From: Pantoea alfalfae
Lineage (GTDB): Bacteria; Pseudomonadota; Gammaproteobacteria; Enterobacterales; Enterobacteriaceae
DNA length: 64,000 bases
NCBI RefSeq assembly: GCF_019880205.1
Contig: NZ_CP082292.1
Location: 62,001-126,000, forward strand
Reading direction: 5' to 3'
The notes under the pieces are model-generated. The model searched no databases and had not been told where the DNA came from. It saw nothing but the letters and a program-made list of their open reading frames with translations. A program made the translations under genes and the position numbers. Shown here piece by piece: positions 1 to 9,511 of the stretch. How positions within the stretch are numbered: the stretch's first letter is position 1; each line of letters opens with the position of its first letter.

Positions 1-524
1 TCAGCTATTTCATCGTCCGGGCGGACACCTTTGAGCGCATAAAAGCGCCCTTCCCCGCCAGGCAGATGGTGACACCAGTTCACCATGTCGGTCAGCGAGG
101 CAAATGCACGGCTGACGACACCATCAAACGGCGGCTCAGCCGGAAACGCCTCAACCCGGCTCTGGACCGGAGCAATGTTAGTGAGCCCTAACTCATGCTG
201 AACCTGACGCAGGAAACGTACCCGCTTGCCCAGGCTGTCGAGCAGCGTAAAGTGCGCGTCGGGCATCACGATAGCCAGCGGAATGCCAGGCAGTCCTGGC
301 CCGGTTCCCACATCAATGAAACGCGAGCCTTTCAGATGCGGCGCCACCACGATGCTGTCGAGGATATGGCGAACCAGCATCTGCTGCGGATCGCGCACGG
401 ATGTCAGATTGTAGGCTTTGTTCCACTTATCCAGCAGGCCGACATAGGCAACCAGCTGCTGTTTTTGTTGATCGGAGAGGGAAATACCGGCTGCCTTTAG
501 CAGCGACGTGAGTGAGTTAATCAC
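1..524 (-). CDS. rsmG: 16S rRNA (guanine527-N7)-methyltransferase RsmG, 3' end cut by window
   Basis: RsmG (GidB) uses S-adenosylmethionine to methylate N7 of G527 in 16S rRNA. Translation of the minus strand gives about 174 codons of a protein that is usually near 207 aa; the rest lies left of the window. The Rossmann SAM-binding motif [10 protein letters not shown] and the following [12 protein letters not shown] segment are clear. The start is a GTG at 522-524: no in-frame ATG occurs between it and an upstream stop, and the N-terminus [15 protein letters not shown] aligns with the known MLNKLSLLLKDAGISL of E. coli. It follows mnmG with a 47-bp gap, the conserved mnmG-rsmG order left of oriC. 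Confidence 0.96.
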   Translation of the reverse strand, partial: MINSLTSLLKAAGISLSDQQKQQLVAYVGLLDKWNKAYNLTSVRDPQQMLVRHILDSIVVAPHLKGSRFIDVGTGPGLPGIPLAIVMPDAHFTLLDSLGKRVRFLRQVQHELGLTNIAPVQSRVEAFPAEPPFDGVVSRAFASLTDMVNWCHHLPGGEGRFYALKGVRPDDEIA

Positions 525-571
525 AGCATAAGTCCATTCAGCGGGGGCAAGTCACCTCGCCCCATTTCAGA

Positions 572-2461
572 TCAGGCGCTTTTACGCAGCAGACCCTGTT
601 TTTTCAGATAGATAAGCAGAATTGAGATGGCCGCCGGGGTGATGCCGGAGATACGCGTCGCCTGACCAATCGAACTCGGTTTGTGATCGTTCAGCTTGGC
701 GATCACCTCATTTGAGAGGCCGTTCACCTGGCGATAATCAAGCTCCACCGGTAACAGAGTGTTCTCGTTACGCAGCTGGCGATCGATCTCTTCCTGCTGA
801 CGCGCGATATAACCTTCATATTTAACCTGAATCTCAACCTGCTCAGCGGCCTGCTCATCAGCCAGTGCCGGACCAAAGGCATCCAGCGTCATCAGCTTCA
901 GATAGGTCAGCTCAGGACGGCGCAGCAAATCTTCGCCGCTCGCTTCTTTCGTCAGCGGTGCGCTGAGTACCGTGTTCACTTCCGTCACATGCTCTGACTT
1001 CGGATGAACCCAGATATCGCGCAGGCGCTGACGCTCCTGTTCAATCGCTTCCAGCTTCTGATTGAAACGCGCCCAGCGCGCATCATCCACCAGACCCAGT
1101 TCACGACCGGTTTCGGTCAGACGCAGGTCGGCATTGTCTTCGCGCAGCATCAGGCGGTATTCAGCACGGGAGGTAAACATCCGGTACGGCTCTTTGGTAC
1201 CGAGTGTGCAGAGATCATCCACCAGCACGCCCAGATAAGCCTGGTCACGACGCGGTGCCCAGCCCTCTTTATCGGCAGACTGACGGGCGGCGTTCAGCCC
1301 TGCCAGCATCCCCTGCGCAGCCGCTTCTTCGTAGCCGGTTGTGCCGTTGATCTGGCCGGCAAAGAACAGGCCGTGAATAAATTTGCTCTCCAGCGTCGGT
1401 TTGAGATCGCGTGGATCGAAGAAATCATACTCGATGGCATAGCCCGGACGCACGATCTTCGCATTCTCCATGCCCTGCATGGAACGGACGATCTGAATCT
1501 GTACGTCAAATGGCAGACTGGTCGAGATACCGTTCGGGTAGATCTCATTACTGGTCAGCCCTTCCGGCTCCAGGAAGATCTGATGCGAGTTACGATCGGC
1601 AAAGCGCATCACTTTGTCTTCGATCGACGGGCAGTAGCGTGGACCGATCCCCTCGATGATCCCGGCATACATCGGGCTGCGATCCAGGTTATTACGGATC
1701 ACCTCATGGGTTTTCTCGTTGGTATGCGTGATCCAGCACGGTACCTGCTGCGGATGCTGGGACGCATTACCCATAAACGAGAAAACCGGCATCGGGTGAT
1801 CACCGTGCTGCGGGCTAAGCACTGAAAAATCGATGGTGCGCGCATCGATACGCGGTGGCGTACCGGTCTTGAGGCGGTTTACCCGCAGCGGCAGCGCACG
1901 CAGTCGTTTTGCCAGCGGAATGGACGGGGGATCGCCAGCGCGACCGCCACTGTAATTATCCAGACCGATATGAATTTTGCCGTCAAGGAAAGTGCCGACG
2001 GTAAGCACGACGGTTTTCGCGCGGAACTTCAGTCCCATCTGGGTGACGGCACCCACCACACGATCGTTTTCCACGATAAGATCGTCGACCGCCTGCTGGA
2101 AGATCATCAGATTAGGCTGATTCTCCAGTGCCGTACGCACCGCCTGCCGATAAAGCACGCGATCTGCCTGAGCACGGGTGGCCCGTACTGCCGGACCTTT
2201 GCTGGCGTTTAGTATCCTGAACTGGATACCCGCCTGGTCAATCGCACTGGCCATCAGACCACCCAGGGCATCCACTTCCTTCACCAAATGTCCTTTGCCA
2301 ATCCCACCAATCGCCGGGTTACAGGACATTTGTCCAAGCGTATCAATGTTATGGGTGAGTAACAGGGTTTGCTGACCCATTCGGGCTGCCGCCATTGCGG
2401 CTTCGGTGCCCGCATGACCACCACCAATTACGATGACGTCAAAAGGATCCTGATAAAACAT
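572..2461 (-). CDS. mnmG: tRNA uridine-5-carboxymethylaminomethyl modification enzyme MnmG (GidA)
   Basis: MnmG is the FAD- and NADH-dependent half of the MnmE-MnmG complex that builds the cmnm5/mnm5 side chain on U34 of tRNAs reading split codon boxes. The 629-aa product has the full family length. The N-terminal dinucleotide-binding motif GGGHAG is at residues 13-18, and the family signatures [16 protein letters not shown] and [16 protein letters not shown] are present. The start ATG has a GAGG Shine-Dalgarno about 10 nt upstream. The gene is transcribed away from oriC and lies directly beside it. In E. coli, transcription of this gene affects origin firing; the same arrangement here suggests the same coupling. 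Confidence 0.99.
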   Translation of the reverse strand: MFYQDPFDVIVIGGGHAGTEAAMAAARMGQQTLLLTHNIDTLGQMSCNPAIGGIGKGHLVKEVDALGGLMASAIDQAGIQFRILNASKGPAVRATRAQADRVLYRQAVRTALENQPNLMIFQQAVDDLIVENDRVVGAVTQMGLKFRAKTVVLTVGTFLDGKIHIGLDNYSGGRAGDPPSIPLAKRLRALPLRVNRLKTGTPPRIDARTIDFSVLSPQHGDHPMPVFSFMGNASQHPQQVPCWITHTNEKTHEVIRNNLDRSPMYAGIIEGIGPRYCPSIEDKVMRFADRNSHQIFLEPEGLTSNEIYPNGISTSLPFDVQIQIVRSMQGMENAKIVRPGYAIEYDFFDPRDLKPTLESKFIHGLFFAGQINGTTGYEEAAAQGMLAGLNAARQSADKEGWAPRRDQAYLGVLVDDLCTLGTKEPYRMFTSRAEYRLMLREDNADLRLTETGRELGLVDDARWARFNQKLEAIEQERQRLRDIWVHPKSEHVTEVNTVLSAPLTKEASGEDLLRRPELTYLKLMTLDAFGPALADEQAAEQVEIQVKYEGYIARQQEEIDRQLRNENTLLPVELDYRQVNGLSNEVIAKLNDHKPSSIGQATRISGITPAAISILLIYLKKQGLLRKSA

Positions 2462-2544
2462 GAAGTGGTACCTCAGTTGATGAACTTGCAGGATCGTCGT
2501 CCTGGGGCGTGGATTCTACTCAAATTCCGTCTGGGGTGAAAGTC

Positions 2545-2830
2545 GCGGGATCGTCCGGTTTTAAAAGAAAGGATCTTAGATCTGTATATGATCTTTCTGT
2601 TAGATCTCTTATTAGGATCCCGCCTGCCTGTGGATATGTGCCAGAAGCAGAACAGAAACAACAGGATGACGAGGATCACTAGCTGTGAGTGATCGGTGAT
2701 CCTGATCCGTATAAGCTGGGATCAAAATGGCACGTTATCCACAGCTCAAAAATCGTTCTACGGTTATTCTTTGGATAACTACCGGTTATACGCAGTAAAA
2801 GAGGGTAGTTATCCACAAAATAAACGAGCG
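2545..2830. other. oriC: Chromosomal replication origin oriC
   Basis: The 432-bp gap between mnmG and mioC is the classical position of enterobacterial oriC and aligns by eye to the E. coli origin. The unwinding element has GATC-led 13-mers starting near 2579, 2590 and 2603. DnaA boxes are R1 TGTGGATAT (2629-2637), an R5-like TGTGAGTGA (2684-2692), R2 TTATCCACA (2735-2743), R3 TTTGGATAA (2770-2778) and R4 TTATCCACA (2809-2817). I count eleven GATC sites between 2549 and 2723, as expected for Dam methylation and SeqA binding. The segment from 2691 to 2725 is nearly identical to the corresponding E. coli segment. R1 departs from the TTWTNCACA consensus at one end while R2 is perfect. Confidence 0.96.
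2572..2628. other. oriC DNA unwinding element with GATC-led repeats
   Basis: This AT-rich stretch carries GATC at 2572, 2579, 2590, 2603 and 2616. The right-hand repeat GATCTCTTATTAG (2603-2615) is identical to the E. coli R 13-mer. The other two (GATCTGTATATGA and GATCTTTCTGTTA) are diverged and more closely spaced (11 and 13 bp) than the 15-16 bp remembered for E. coli. This is the segment that DnaA melts first. Confidence 0.85.
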
Positions 2831-2893
2831 GAAAAGGATAAAATCAGCATCTTCCACTGGGGATCATCACTATTTCGCGATCCCCAGCCCCCT

Positions 2894-3334
2894 TCAGATC
2901 GCCTTTTTCCAGCTTTCCAGCCAGGCTTCCGCCGGATCTTCAGGGATCTCATGCTCCAGCACGTCAATCTCCAGACGATCGCCGATCTGCTGGGCTCCCA
3001 GAGCAATCAGCTGTGCTTCAATCTGGCGGATCGCACCACAAAAGAGATCATATTCATGATTGCCGAGGCCTATTGCCCCAAAACGAACCTGAGAGAGATC
3101 GGGCTGGCTGTCACGGATGGCTTCGAACAGCGGCAGCAGGTTATCGGGAATATCGCCTGCACCATGAGTTGAACAGACCACCAGCCAGATACCCTCATGT
3201 GGCACTTCATCCAGCTCCGGGCCATGCAGCATCTGCGTTGAGAAACCCGCTTCCTGTAATTTTTCTTCCAGATGTTCAGCCACATACTCTGCGCTACCCA
3301 GAGTACTGCCACTGATTAAGGTGATATCGGCCAT
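2894..3334 (-). CDS. mioC: FMN-binding flavodoxin-like protein MioC
   Basis: MioC is a small flavodoxin that binds FMN and has been implicated as an electron carrier for biotin synthase. The product is 146 aa, matching the family length of about 147. The N-terminal phosphate-binding loop SGSTLGSAEYVAEHL and the STHGAGDIPDN segment are clear. A longer reading frame extends to 3391, but the start at 3334 is supported by the conserved MADITLISGS N-terminus and a GGGAGAG Shine-Dalgarno 6-7 nt upstream. Transcription runs into oriC, the conserved arrangement. Two DnaA-box-like sites lie upstream (3393-3401 and 3468-3476), consistent with the DnaA control known for mioC. Confidence 0.97.
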   Translation of the reverse strand: MADITLISGSTLGSAEYVAEHLEEKLQEAGFSTQMLHGPELDEVPHEGIWLVVCSTHGAGDIPDNLLPLFEAIRDSQPDLSQVRFGAIGLGNHEYDLFCGAIRQIEAQLIALGAQQIGDRLEIDVLEHEIPEDPAEAWLESWKKAI

Positions 3335-3392
3335 CTTGCTCTCCCGGACATTAAGGCGAGCATTGTACGCTGTGATCAAGCGGTGATCCACC

Positions 3393-3476
3393 TGTGGACA
3401 ACAGGGTTAATAGATTAAGAGAAGCGAACGCAGCCGTTGCCAGCCGCCACATTCGTCAGGGATAAGATTATGCACA
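3393..3476. promoter_or_regulatory. DnaA-box pair upstream of mioC
   Basis: TGTGGACAA at 3393-3401 (reverse TTGTCCACA, close to consensus) and TTATGCACA at 3468-3476 (exact match to TTWTNCACA) flank the mioC promoter region between mioC and asnC. In E. coli DnaA represses mioC from a box in this region. The second site is only 14 bp from the asnC stop codon. Confidence 0.6.
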
Positions 3477-3489
3477 AGGCGGAGAAGGA

Positions 3490-3951
3490 TCAGGGCTTGA
3501 TAGTGCGCATGATGGGGTTTTGCAACGAGATCAGCGTTTCCGTCGACTGAATTTCATCGATGGTCTGGATCTTGTTGATCAGCACCTGTTGCAGGGCATC
3601 AATGGATCGGCACATCACCTTAATAAAGATGCTGTAGTGGCCGGTGGTGTACCAGGCTTCAACCACTTCATCCAGCGCATCCAGTTTGCTCAGCGCAGCC
3701 GGATAGTCACGCGCGCTTTTAAGGATAATGCCGATAAAACAGCAGACATCAAACCCCAGCTGGCGCGGATCGATATCAACCCGGGTGCCCAGGATAATGC
3801 CCGCCTGCTTCATCTTCTCCACGCGGACATGAATGGTGCCGGGGCTGACGTTAAACTGTTTTGCCAGCTCGGCGTAAGCAGTGCGCGCATTGTCGAGCAG
3901 GGCATTCAGAATGCCGCGATCCAGGTTATCGAGCTGCAGATGTTCGGCCAT
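3490..3951 (-). CDS. asnC: Lrp/AsnC-family transcriptional regulator AsnC
   Basis: AsnC is an asparagine-responsive feast/famine regulator; in E. coli it activates the divergent asparagine synthetase gene asnA and controls its own gene. The product is 153 aa from the chosen start. The N-terminal winged helix (LDRGILNALLDNARTAYAEL) and the C-terminal RAM domain ending STETLISLQNPIMRTIKP are almost identical to E. coli. Two ATGs lie six bases apart (3957 and 3951); the inner one has GAGGA at a 5-nt spacing and is preferred. The divergent position where asnA should be holds no asnA, so here AsnC has lost its usual neighbour and target. Confidence 0.96.
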   Translation of the reverse strand: MAEHLQLDNLDRGILNALLDNARTAYAELAKQFNVSPGTIHVRVEKMKQAGIILGTRVDIDPRQLGFDVCCFIGIILKSARDYPAALSKLDALDEVVEAWYTTGHYSIFIKVMCRSIDALQQVLINKIQTIDEIQSTETLISLQNPIMRTIKP

Positions 3952-4023
3952 GGCCATCCTCGTTATTGGTCTGCTTTAAGTAAACAAGGGTGAATGTGCA
4001 GCAAAATAACGGTTCAGGCAACT

Positions 4024-4051
4024 ACCGGCAGCGACGGACGCCGCTGCCGGT
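4024..4051 (-). terminator. Hairpin downstream of ovoA
   Basis: A perfect 10-bp inverted repeat (ACCGGCAGCG at 4024-4033, CGCTGCCGGT at 4042-4051) with an 8-nt loop begins 4 bp after the ovoA stop codon. It has no T-run on either strand, so it may be a 3'-end stability element or a weak terminator between ovoA and asnC. Confidence 0.5.
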
Positions 4052-4055
4052 TCAC

Positions 4056-6251
4056 TTAGCGTTTACGCCAGACGGTAACCTGCGCCAGTGTGTGCTGGAA
4101 CTTGCGGGCCGTTTCGCGGATCACAAAGGGTTTATCCTGTGGATCATCGACCAGCTCGAAGTCGGCTGCCAGCAGACGTTGCAGTGCCTGCAGCGTCGTC
4201 AGTGCCTCACCATTCTCACGCACGCCGCCCAGCCAGTTCTCCTTCGGCGTGAAATCTTCAAGCCAGGTATAAGGCGATGAGAGCAGTAGGATGCCGCCCT
4301 GACGCAGCATCGGCGTGACATCCCGCAGGAAGCGCGCGGGCTGACGCAGGCGATCAATCAGGTTGGAGGCGAGCACCAGATCGTATCGGCCAGGCTGTGG
4401 CTTCAGGTTACAGGCGTCGCCCTGAACAAACTGAATCCGCTGCGCCAGTTCGCTCTCCAGCGCGAAATCTTTCAGGCGAACCTGGCGATACTCCACCAGA
4501 TCGCCTTCCTGTGGCAGGAGATAACGGAAGTCTTCGCCGCTGGCCAGCTGAAGCGCTACATCAATGAAGCGCGCCGAGTAGTCCATGCCGGTGACACGTT
4601 CAAAGTGGCGAGCCAGTTCAAAACTGGCGCGTCCGGTGGCACAGCCAATATCCAGTGCCTCGCCGCGTGCCGTGGTGTAGTTCAGCGCGAGGTTTACCAG
4701 GCTTTCGGCATAGTTATCCACGCCGAAATAGCGCGGGCCATACTGGAAGTCGAGGTATTGCGACACCATGGCGTCAGATTCATACGGGTTCAGCGCCATG
4801 GTTTCCTGATGGCTGGAAACCACGTAGCGGAAACCGGCATGCTGGAAGAAGTGGCGGCGGAACGCATAGCGTGCCGATTTCAGCGCTTCGTTGCCGGTCG
4901 ATATCCAGCTACCGCCTTTGATCAGCGAATGTTTGCCATCAAAGGTCGGGGTAGAGAAATCATCGTAAAGCGGGTGGACTTTAAAACCTTCAAAGCCGTT
5001 GGTCGGCGTGGTCGTCCACTGCCAGACGTTACCGACGATATCGAAGAAGTCGCCCTGGGCGAAGAGATCGACCGGTGAAGAGGACGCCCAGTACGCCAGG
5101 TTAATGTTGCCCGGTGCCCGCTCCCAGTCCGGCTGATCGCCCGCAACCTGCTCGCGCAGCTGAGCCCACTCCGCTTCACACGGGAGCTGAACGCTCATGC
5201 CGGTCTGTTCCGCTTTCCAGCGGCAGAAGGCCGCCGCTTCAAGCTGATTGACCTCGGCAGGCCAGTCCCAGGGCATCGCCACTTCTTCACACATCAGACG
5301 CAGTTTAAGCTGATCGGGCATCGCTGGCGTGCCGACCCAGAAGGTGGGCATCTCCGCTTTGGCAAACTGACACCAGCCCCAGCCTTCATCATCCCACCAG
5401 CGGGCATCCTGATAACCGCCCGCCTCAACGAACGCCAGAAATTCTGCGTTGCTGACCAGCATTTTGCTCGCCTTGAACGGCTGCAGCGCGATCTGCTGAC
5501 GGCCATATTCATTATCCCAGCCGTAGGTATCGTCGGTTTTACCCAGCGTGACGGTGCCGCCTGGCATCGGCAGCAGGGCATTGGCCGGAACAGCTTCGCG
5601 CTGGTGGCGCGCCATCGGACAGACCGGCCATGCGGCCTGCGGTCTGACCCATTCAACCGGTAACTGGCGGATGAGCACGCTGGACGTTTCCAGATGAATA
5701 CGCTCATGCTCAATGCCCATCAGGATCACCCAGGCCGGACTCTCCCAGGTGATCGGCAGAGTCAGCGGCAGGGTCTGGATCAGATCGCTGACCAGCGCTT
5801 TAACGCGCCCGCGGTATTCGCGGACTTCTTCAATAGTGGGCCAGTCATAGTGGCTGTCGTTGAGATCGTCCCAGCTCATCTCATCCACACCAATCGCCAT
5901 CATCGCTTCGATACGATCGTCCAGACGCGCGTCGATAAGGCGTCCGGCCATCAGCTTATTGATGTAGAAGGTAGCGGTGTGGCCAAAATAGAAGATTAAA
6001 GGATGGCGCAGCGGAATGGCTTTGGTAAACCAGGCCTGGGGATCGGCCAGACAGGTAAACAGACTTTCATACTGTTCCCAGGTCTGCTGAAAATAGGCCA
6101 GCAATTCGGCACGTTTTTGTTCAATGTTATGGCCGGAGAGCAGTAGCGTTCGCGTCGGCGCAGGCAGATCGCGATGAGGTTGAGCAAGCGTCACAGGGAG
6201 CTCCAGATTGCTGAGTAAGTGAAACGGTAATTCACTATAGCAAATGTGCAT
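4056..6251 (-). CDS. ovoA: 5-histidylcysteine sulfoxide synthase / 4-mercaptohistidine N1-methyltransferase OvoA
   Basis: OvoA makes ovothiol A precursors: a non-haem iron sulfoxide synthase joins cysteine to C5 of histidine using O2, and a SAM-dependent domain N-methylates the mercaptohistidine product. The 731-aa protein shows the full order. A DinB-like iron domain has His91 and a His182-x3-His186 motif (HERIHLE). An FGE-sulfatase fold at about 225-480 has GNVWQW (407-412) and KGGSW (445-449). A C-terminal methyltransferase has LDIGCATGRA (533-542). Erwinia tasmaniensis OvoA is the characterised bacterial example. The start lies 14 bp after the viaA stop, so it is probably co-transcribed with ravA-viaA. 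No OvoB-type lyase is in the window. It sits where asnA is found in E. coli. Confidence 0.93.
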   Translation of the reverse strand: MHICYSELPFHLLSNLELPVTLAQPHRDLPAPTRTLLLSGHNIEQKRAELLAYFQQTWEQYESLFTCLADPQAWFTKAIPLRHPLIFYFGHTATFYINKLMAGRLIDARLDDRIEAMMAIGVDEMSWDDLNDSHYDWPTIEEVREYRGRVKALVSDLIQTLPLTLPITWESPAWVILMGIEHERIHLETSSVLIRQLPVEWVRPQAAWPVCPMARHQREAVPANALLPMPGGTVTLGKTDDTYGWDNEYGRQQIALQPFKASKMLVSNAEFLAFVEAGGYQDARWWDDEGWGWCQFAKAEMPTFWVGTPAMPDQLKLRLMCEEVAMPWDWPAEVNQLEAAAFCRWKAEQTGMSVQLPCEAEWAQLREQVAGDQPDWERAPGNINLAYWASSSPVDLFAQGDFFDIVGNVWQWTTTPTNGFEGFKVHPLYDDFSTPTFDGKHSLIKGGSWISTGNEALKSARYAFRRHFFQHAGFRYVVSSHQETMALNPYESDAMVSQYLDFQYGPRYFGVDNYAESLVNLALNYTTARGEALDIGCATGRASFELARHFERVTGMDYSARFIDVALQLASGEDFRYLLPQEGDLVEYRQVRLKDFALESELAQRIQFVQGDACNLKPQPGRYDLVLASNLIDRLRQPARFLRDVTPMLRQGGILLLSSPYTWLEDFTPKENWLGGVRENGEALTTLQALQRLLAADFELVDDPQDKPFVIRETARKFQHTLAQVTVWRKR

Positions 6252-6265
6252 TTCTGCCCGATGAC

Positions 6266-7726
6266 TTAACGCCGCCAGTGACGCAGCAGACGGCTTTTCA
6301 TGCCGGTATCGAAACGCCAGATATGGTCGAAGATGCGCAGAATGCCTGGTTTCCCGTGGGCCGACATCGCCACGGCGTGAAAACGTTGCTGATTATTTCG
6401 CTGACGCGTTTTGATGGTCCCGATCACCTCTTCCGGCAGACGCTGGGCAATAAAATCGGAAACGATCACCGCATCGGCTTCCTCCCACAGTGCGCCTTCC
6501 ATTCGGGTCACAACGGAAGAGAGGCAGGCGGCCAGATCGGTGCCGCCACGGAAACGCTGGCTCAGAAAGCGAATCGCCTGTTCCAGTCCGTCGTCACCGG
6601 TCAGCTCATAGCCAATCACCTCATGCGCAAACAGCATGATGTAGCAGCGACGGCGATCGGCCAGTGCAACTTTCAGCAGTGCCAGACAGAATGCTTTGGC
6701 GCAGCGCTCGTTGAAGCCCCCCATCGAACCGGAGGTATCGACGCAGACGATAAACGGCCCGCGCGGCTGCTCTTCATGCTGCTGGTGGCTGGCCGGACGC
6801 ATAGTGACCTTTTCATGCCAGGCATCGCCCTGCAGCTTGTAGGTCAGCAGCCGTTTCTCTACCAGCCGCCGGTAAAACTCCAGCTCCAGTTCACTGATAC
6901 TCAGCGCAGCTAACTCCGGTGGCAGCAGACGCAGCACGTCATCGCTCTGATGAATGCCGCTGACCTCCTCCGGCACGGAGGCAGGCTCCTGCACCAGATG
7001 ATGAAAAGCTTCCATAGGGGCATCCTTTGACGGCACCGATTTTGCTTCGCGACTGCGACCCAGTTGCTGGGCCAGCTTCAGTAGCTCCGGTTGCTGCGCC
7101 AGAAAGTCGCCATATTGCAGCATCAGCTGATAGTCACCAGGCTGCAGTGACGCTTTGCTCATGTCCCACAGCCGGCCCGCGGCGGCTTCATCATCGTCAC
7201 CGAGGATGGGTGCCAACTGACCGCTCAGCGCCATGCGCTGCTGCAGTTCCGCCAGCAGGCGTTCGCGCTGCTGCTCCAGCAAATCCTGATTCAGCGTCAG
7301 CGTCTGTAAGGTCAGGCTGAGCCGCCAGCGTTGTAGAAAAAGCTGGTGCTGCGCGCTGCTGAGATGGCTGGTATCGGTGTGCAGCAGCAGCCGGTTGGCT
7401 TCATCCAGAAAAGGGGAAGGCAGGCTTTCAAGCGCCTGAAGCGTGGCATTCAGCTGGTGGCTGAATTCACGATCGCTGAGAAGTTGCACCCGCTGGAACA
7501 GCTGAAACTCTTCGGCCAGCGTGGCCGGAACCGGTGTGGTTTTGAGCTCAGCGTTGATCTCCGCTCGCCAGCGTGGCACCTCGCGCAACAGCGCTTTTTT
7601 CAGCCCGGGAAACTTTTCAAAAAACAGCGCCAGCTGTGGAGACGCCAGCAGGGCAATAATCAGCTCTTCAATCAGTTCGGTTTCACCCACGGAGAGCAGT
7701 GTGCTGAGCGTCTCCAGTGGGATCAT
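6266..7726 (-). CDS. viaA: VWA-domain protein ViaA, partner of RavA
   Basis: ViaA is a von Willebrand factor A protein that stimulates the RavA ATPase. Together they associate with anaerobic respiratory complexes and sensitise E. coli to aminoglycosides. The product is 486 aa (483 in E. coli). The N-terminal two thirds are helical; the C-terminal VWA domain carries the MIDAS motif DTSGSMGG with Asp330, Ser332 and Ser334, followed by FRGGTDL. Its ATG overlaps the ravA stop codon by four bases (ATGA), showing translational coupling. ovoA follows after only 14 bp. Confidence 0.97.
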   Translation of the reverse strand: MIPLETLSTLLSVGETELIEELIIALLASPQLALFFEKFPGLKKALLREVPRWRAEINAELKTTPVPATLAEEFQLFQRVQLLSDREFSHQLNATLQALESLPSPFLDEANRLLLHTDTSHLSSAQHQLFLQRWRLSLTLQTLTLNQDLLEQQRERLLAELQQRMALSGQLAPILGDDDEAAAGRLWDMSKASLQPGDYQLMLQYGDFLAQQPELLKLAQQLGRSREAKSVPSKDAPMEAFHHLVQEPASVPEEVSGIHQSDDVLRLLPPELAALSISELELEFYRRLVEKRLLTYKLQGDAWHEKVTMRPASHQQHEEQPRGPFIVCVDTSGSMGGFNERCAKAFCLALLKVALADRRRCYIMLFAHEVIGYELTGDDGLEQAIRFLSQRFRGGTDLAACLSSVVTRMEGALWEEADAVIVSDFIAQRLPEEVIGTIKTRQRNNQQRFHAVAMSAHGKPGILRIFDHIWRFDTGMKSRLLRHWRR

Positions 7727-9225
7727 TTACGCGCCTGTTTCAGCTGTTCCGCCACATCCTGCAGGCTGATTTCAATGCGCGCCAGCCAGTCATCACTGAT
7801 AAACAGGCAACGCTGGTGCTGGCTGAACAGATGACGCTGTGACCGCAGTTCACTCTCCAGTGCATCCAGCGCATCGGTGATCTCACCGGGCAACGGCTCG
7901 CTGTTGCTGACGCCAGGCAGGGTCAGACGCGACGATTGCAGGCTGACATCACGGATAGCCAGGCAGTGCTGCGCATCCACCTGTAAATCCAGGCTTTGCG
8001 CAAAGCCAATCCCATTAAGCTTGCCGCGAACCTCGCCGCCTTTCTGTAGCCACTGATTCAGGGCATCACGCGCAATCACCAGGTGGGTCACCTGCATGTC
8101 GTGCAGCATCAGCGGCTTTTGCAGCATCAGCGTCAGTTGCTCATCGGTAAAGCTTTCCGGCAGATCGTAATGGGGTTTGCGGCTGAACATGCCGCTGTGT
8201 TTTTCCAGGGTGATCGCCTGCGCGATGCTCTGCTGTTGCTGCAGAGCCAGGCGACGCGCTTTGATCTGCTGCAGCTTCAGCAGCATCGGCTGCTGCTGCC
8301 AGGCATGCTGCGTCATCAGCTGATCGATTTCTCGCTCCAGCAGCTGCATGGACGCGACGTCGTGCCAGAGGCAATCTTTCAGCAGGATCAGATCTATCGG
8401 GGCAATGGTATTGCGACCGCTGTAGAAAGCGCTGGCCTGCAGCAGATGAATGGCTTTTTTCCAGCGACGATCGGAAATATAAGGTGCGGCAGGCTGGCTC
8501 TCCAGTTGCTGACGCAGCTGATAAATCAGCTCAAAGACGGCATCGGGCAGGCTGACCTGGCTGATGCCGAGCTGCCACTGCGCATACTCTTCATCACTGA
8601 TGCGCAGGGATTCCGCGACGGGATTGGTATGTTCATCCTGCTGGTGGGTCAGCATGCTGCGAAAATTCTGCTTCTCATGCACGTTATCCAGCCACAGGCG
8701 GATCAGCATTCGATCATAAAGCGCTTCAAGGCCGCTATCCGCTTCCGGCAGTTCGTTGGAAGCGGTAACCAGCAGCCGCATCGGGATGGTCTCTTCGCTG
8801 TCACCATTGCGGAAACGGCGTTCATTGATAGCGGTCAGCAGGGTATTCAGAATCGCCGGACCGGCTTTCCAGATCTCATCCAGAAAAACAATCTCGGCGT
8901 CGGGCAGATACCCTTTAGTGAGGCGCTGGTAGCGTCCTTCATCTTTCAGTGCCTGAATGGAGAGCGGGCCAAACACCTCTTCCGGCGTGGAGAAACGGGT
9001 CATCAGATATTCAAAGGCGCGGGCGTGCTGAAAGGCATATTTAAGGCGGCGGGCAATCAGGCTCTTGGCGATGCCCGGCGGTCCCAGCAGGAACACGCTT
9101 TCACCGCTCAGCGCCGCCAGCAGGCAAAGGCGAATGGCATGGTGCCGTTCATATAATCCTTTTTCTAACGTATTGCTAAGGCGAGAAATTCTTTCTGCCA
9201 AAAGATGGGGTTGAGCCATAATCAC
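7723..9225 (-). CDS. ravA: MoxR-family AAA+ ATPase RavA
   Basis: RavA is a hexameric MoxR-type AAA+ ATPase that binds the lysine decarboxylase LdcI and works with ViaA on respiratory Fe-S complexes. The product is 500 aa (498 in E. coli). Walker A GPPGIAKS is at residues 48-55 and Walker [11 protein letters not shown] near 111-120; the LARA insertion region follows. The chosen start is a GTG at 9225 because AAGGA lies 7 nt upstream of it. The ATG two codons on (9219), where the E. coli protein begins, would have a 13-nt spacing. The gene is divergent from kup across 286 bp with no other gene. Confidence 0.97.
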   Translation of the reverse strand: MIMAQPHLLAERISRLSNTLEKGLYERHHAIRLCLLAALSGESVFLLGPPGIAKSLIARRLKYAFQHARAFEYLMTRFSTPEEVFGPLSIQALKDEGRYQRLTKGYLPDAEIVFLDEIWKAGPAILNTLLTAINERRFRNGDSEETIPMRLLVTASNELPEADSGLEALYDRMLIRLWLDNVHEKQNFRSMLTHQQDEHTNPVAESLRISDEEYAQWQLGISQVSLPDAVFELIYQLRQQLESQPAAPYISDRRWKKAIHLLQASAFYSGRNTIAPIDLILLKDCLWHDVASMQLLEREIDQLMTQHAWQQQPMLLKLQQIKARRLALQQQQSIAQAITLEKHSGMFSRKPHYDLPESFTDEQLTLMLQKPLMLHDMQVTHLVIARDALNQWLQKGGEVRGKLNGIGFAQSLDLQVDAQHCLAIRDVSLQSSRLTLPGVSNSEPLPGEITDALDALESELRSQRHLFSQHQRCLFISDDWLARIEISLQDVAEQLKQARK

Positions 9226-9511
9226 ATCAATGTCCTTACGATCGTCGGGCCGCCGCGCTTAAGCAAGCGCCTTACTCTATAGATCATCATGCGTGAAAGC
9301 GTTGATAGCTGTCAGCTTTTTTGTTTCAGAAGGTTTGCCTGTTTTAAAAGTGGTGCTGGATGACAATTTATCGTCTTGAAATGACCCCGTTACCCTGACC
9401 GCGAGGCGAAGCGGGTATAGGAATTTTCGTTAAACCGTGCATACTGTGCGCTTTTTGATGGCCTGAGCGAGGGGTTTTTGCACCTCTTAGACTCCAACAA
9501 AAGATAACTCT

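Noticed and set aside
1004..1825. 273-aa plus-strand frame inside mnmG
   Set aside because: It is antisense to a strongly conserved gene with all MnmG motifs; codon pattern is the shadow of the minus-strand frame.
8083..9156. 357-aa plus-strand frame inside ravA
   Set aside because: Antisense to RavA over its Walker motifs; no start signal or family resemblance.
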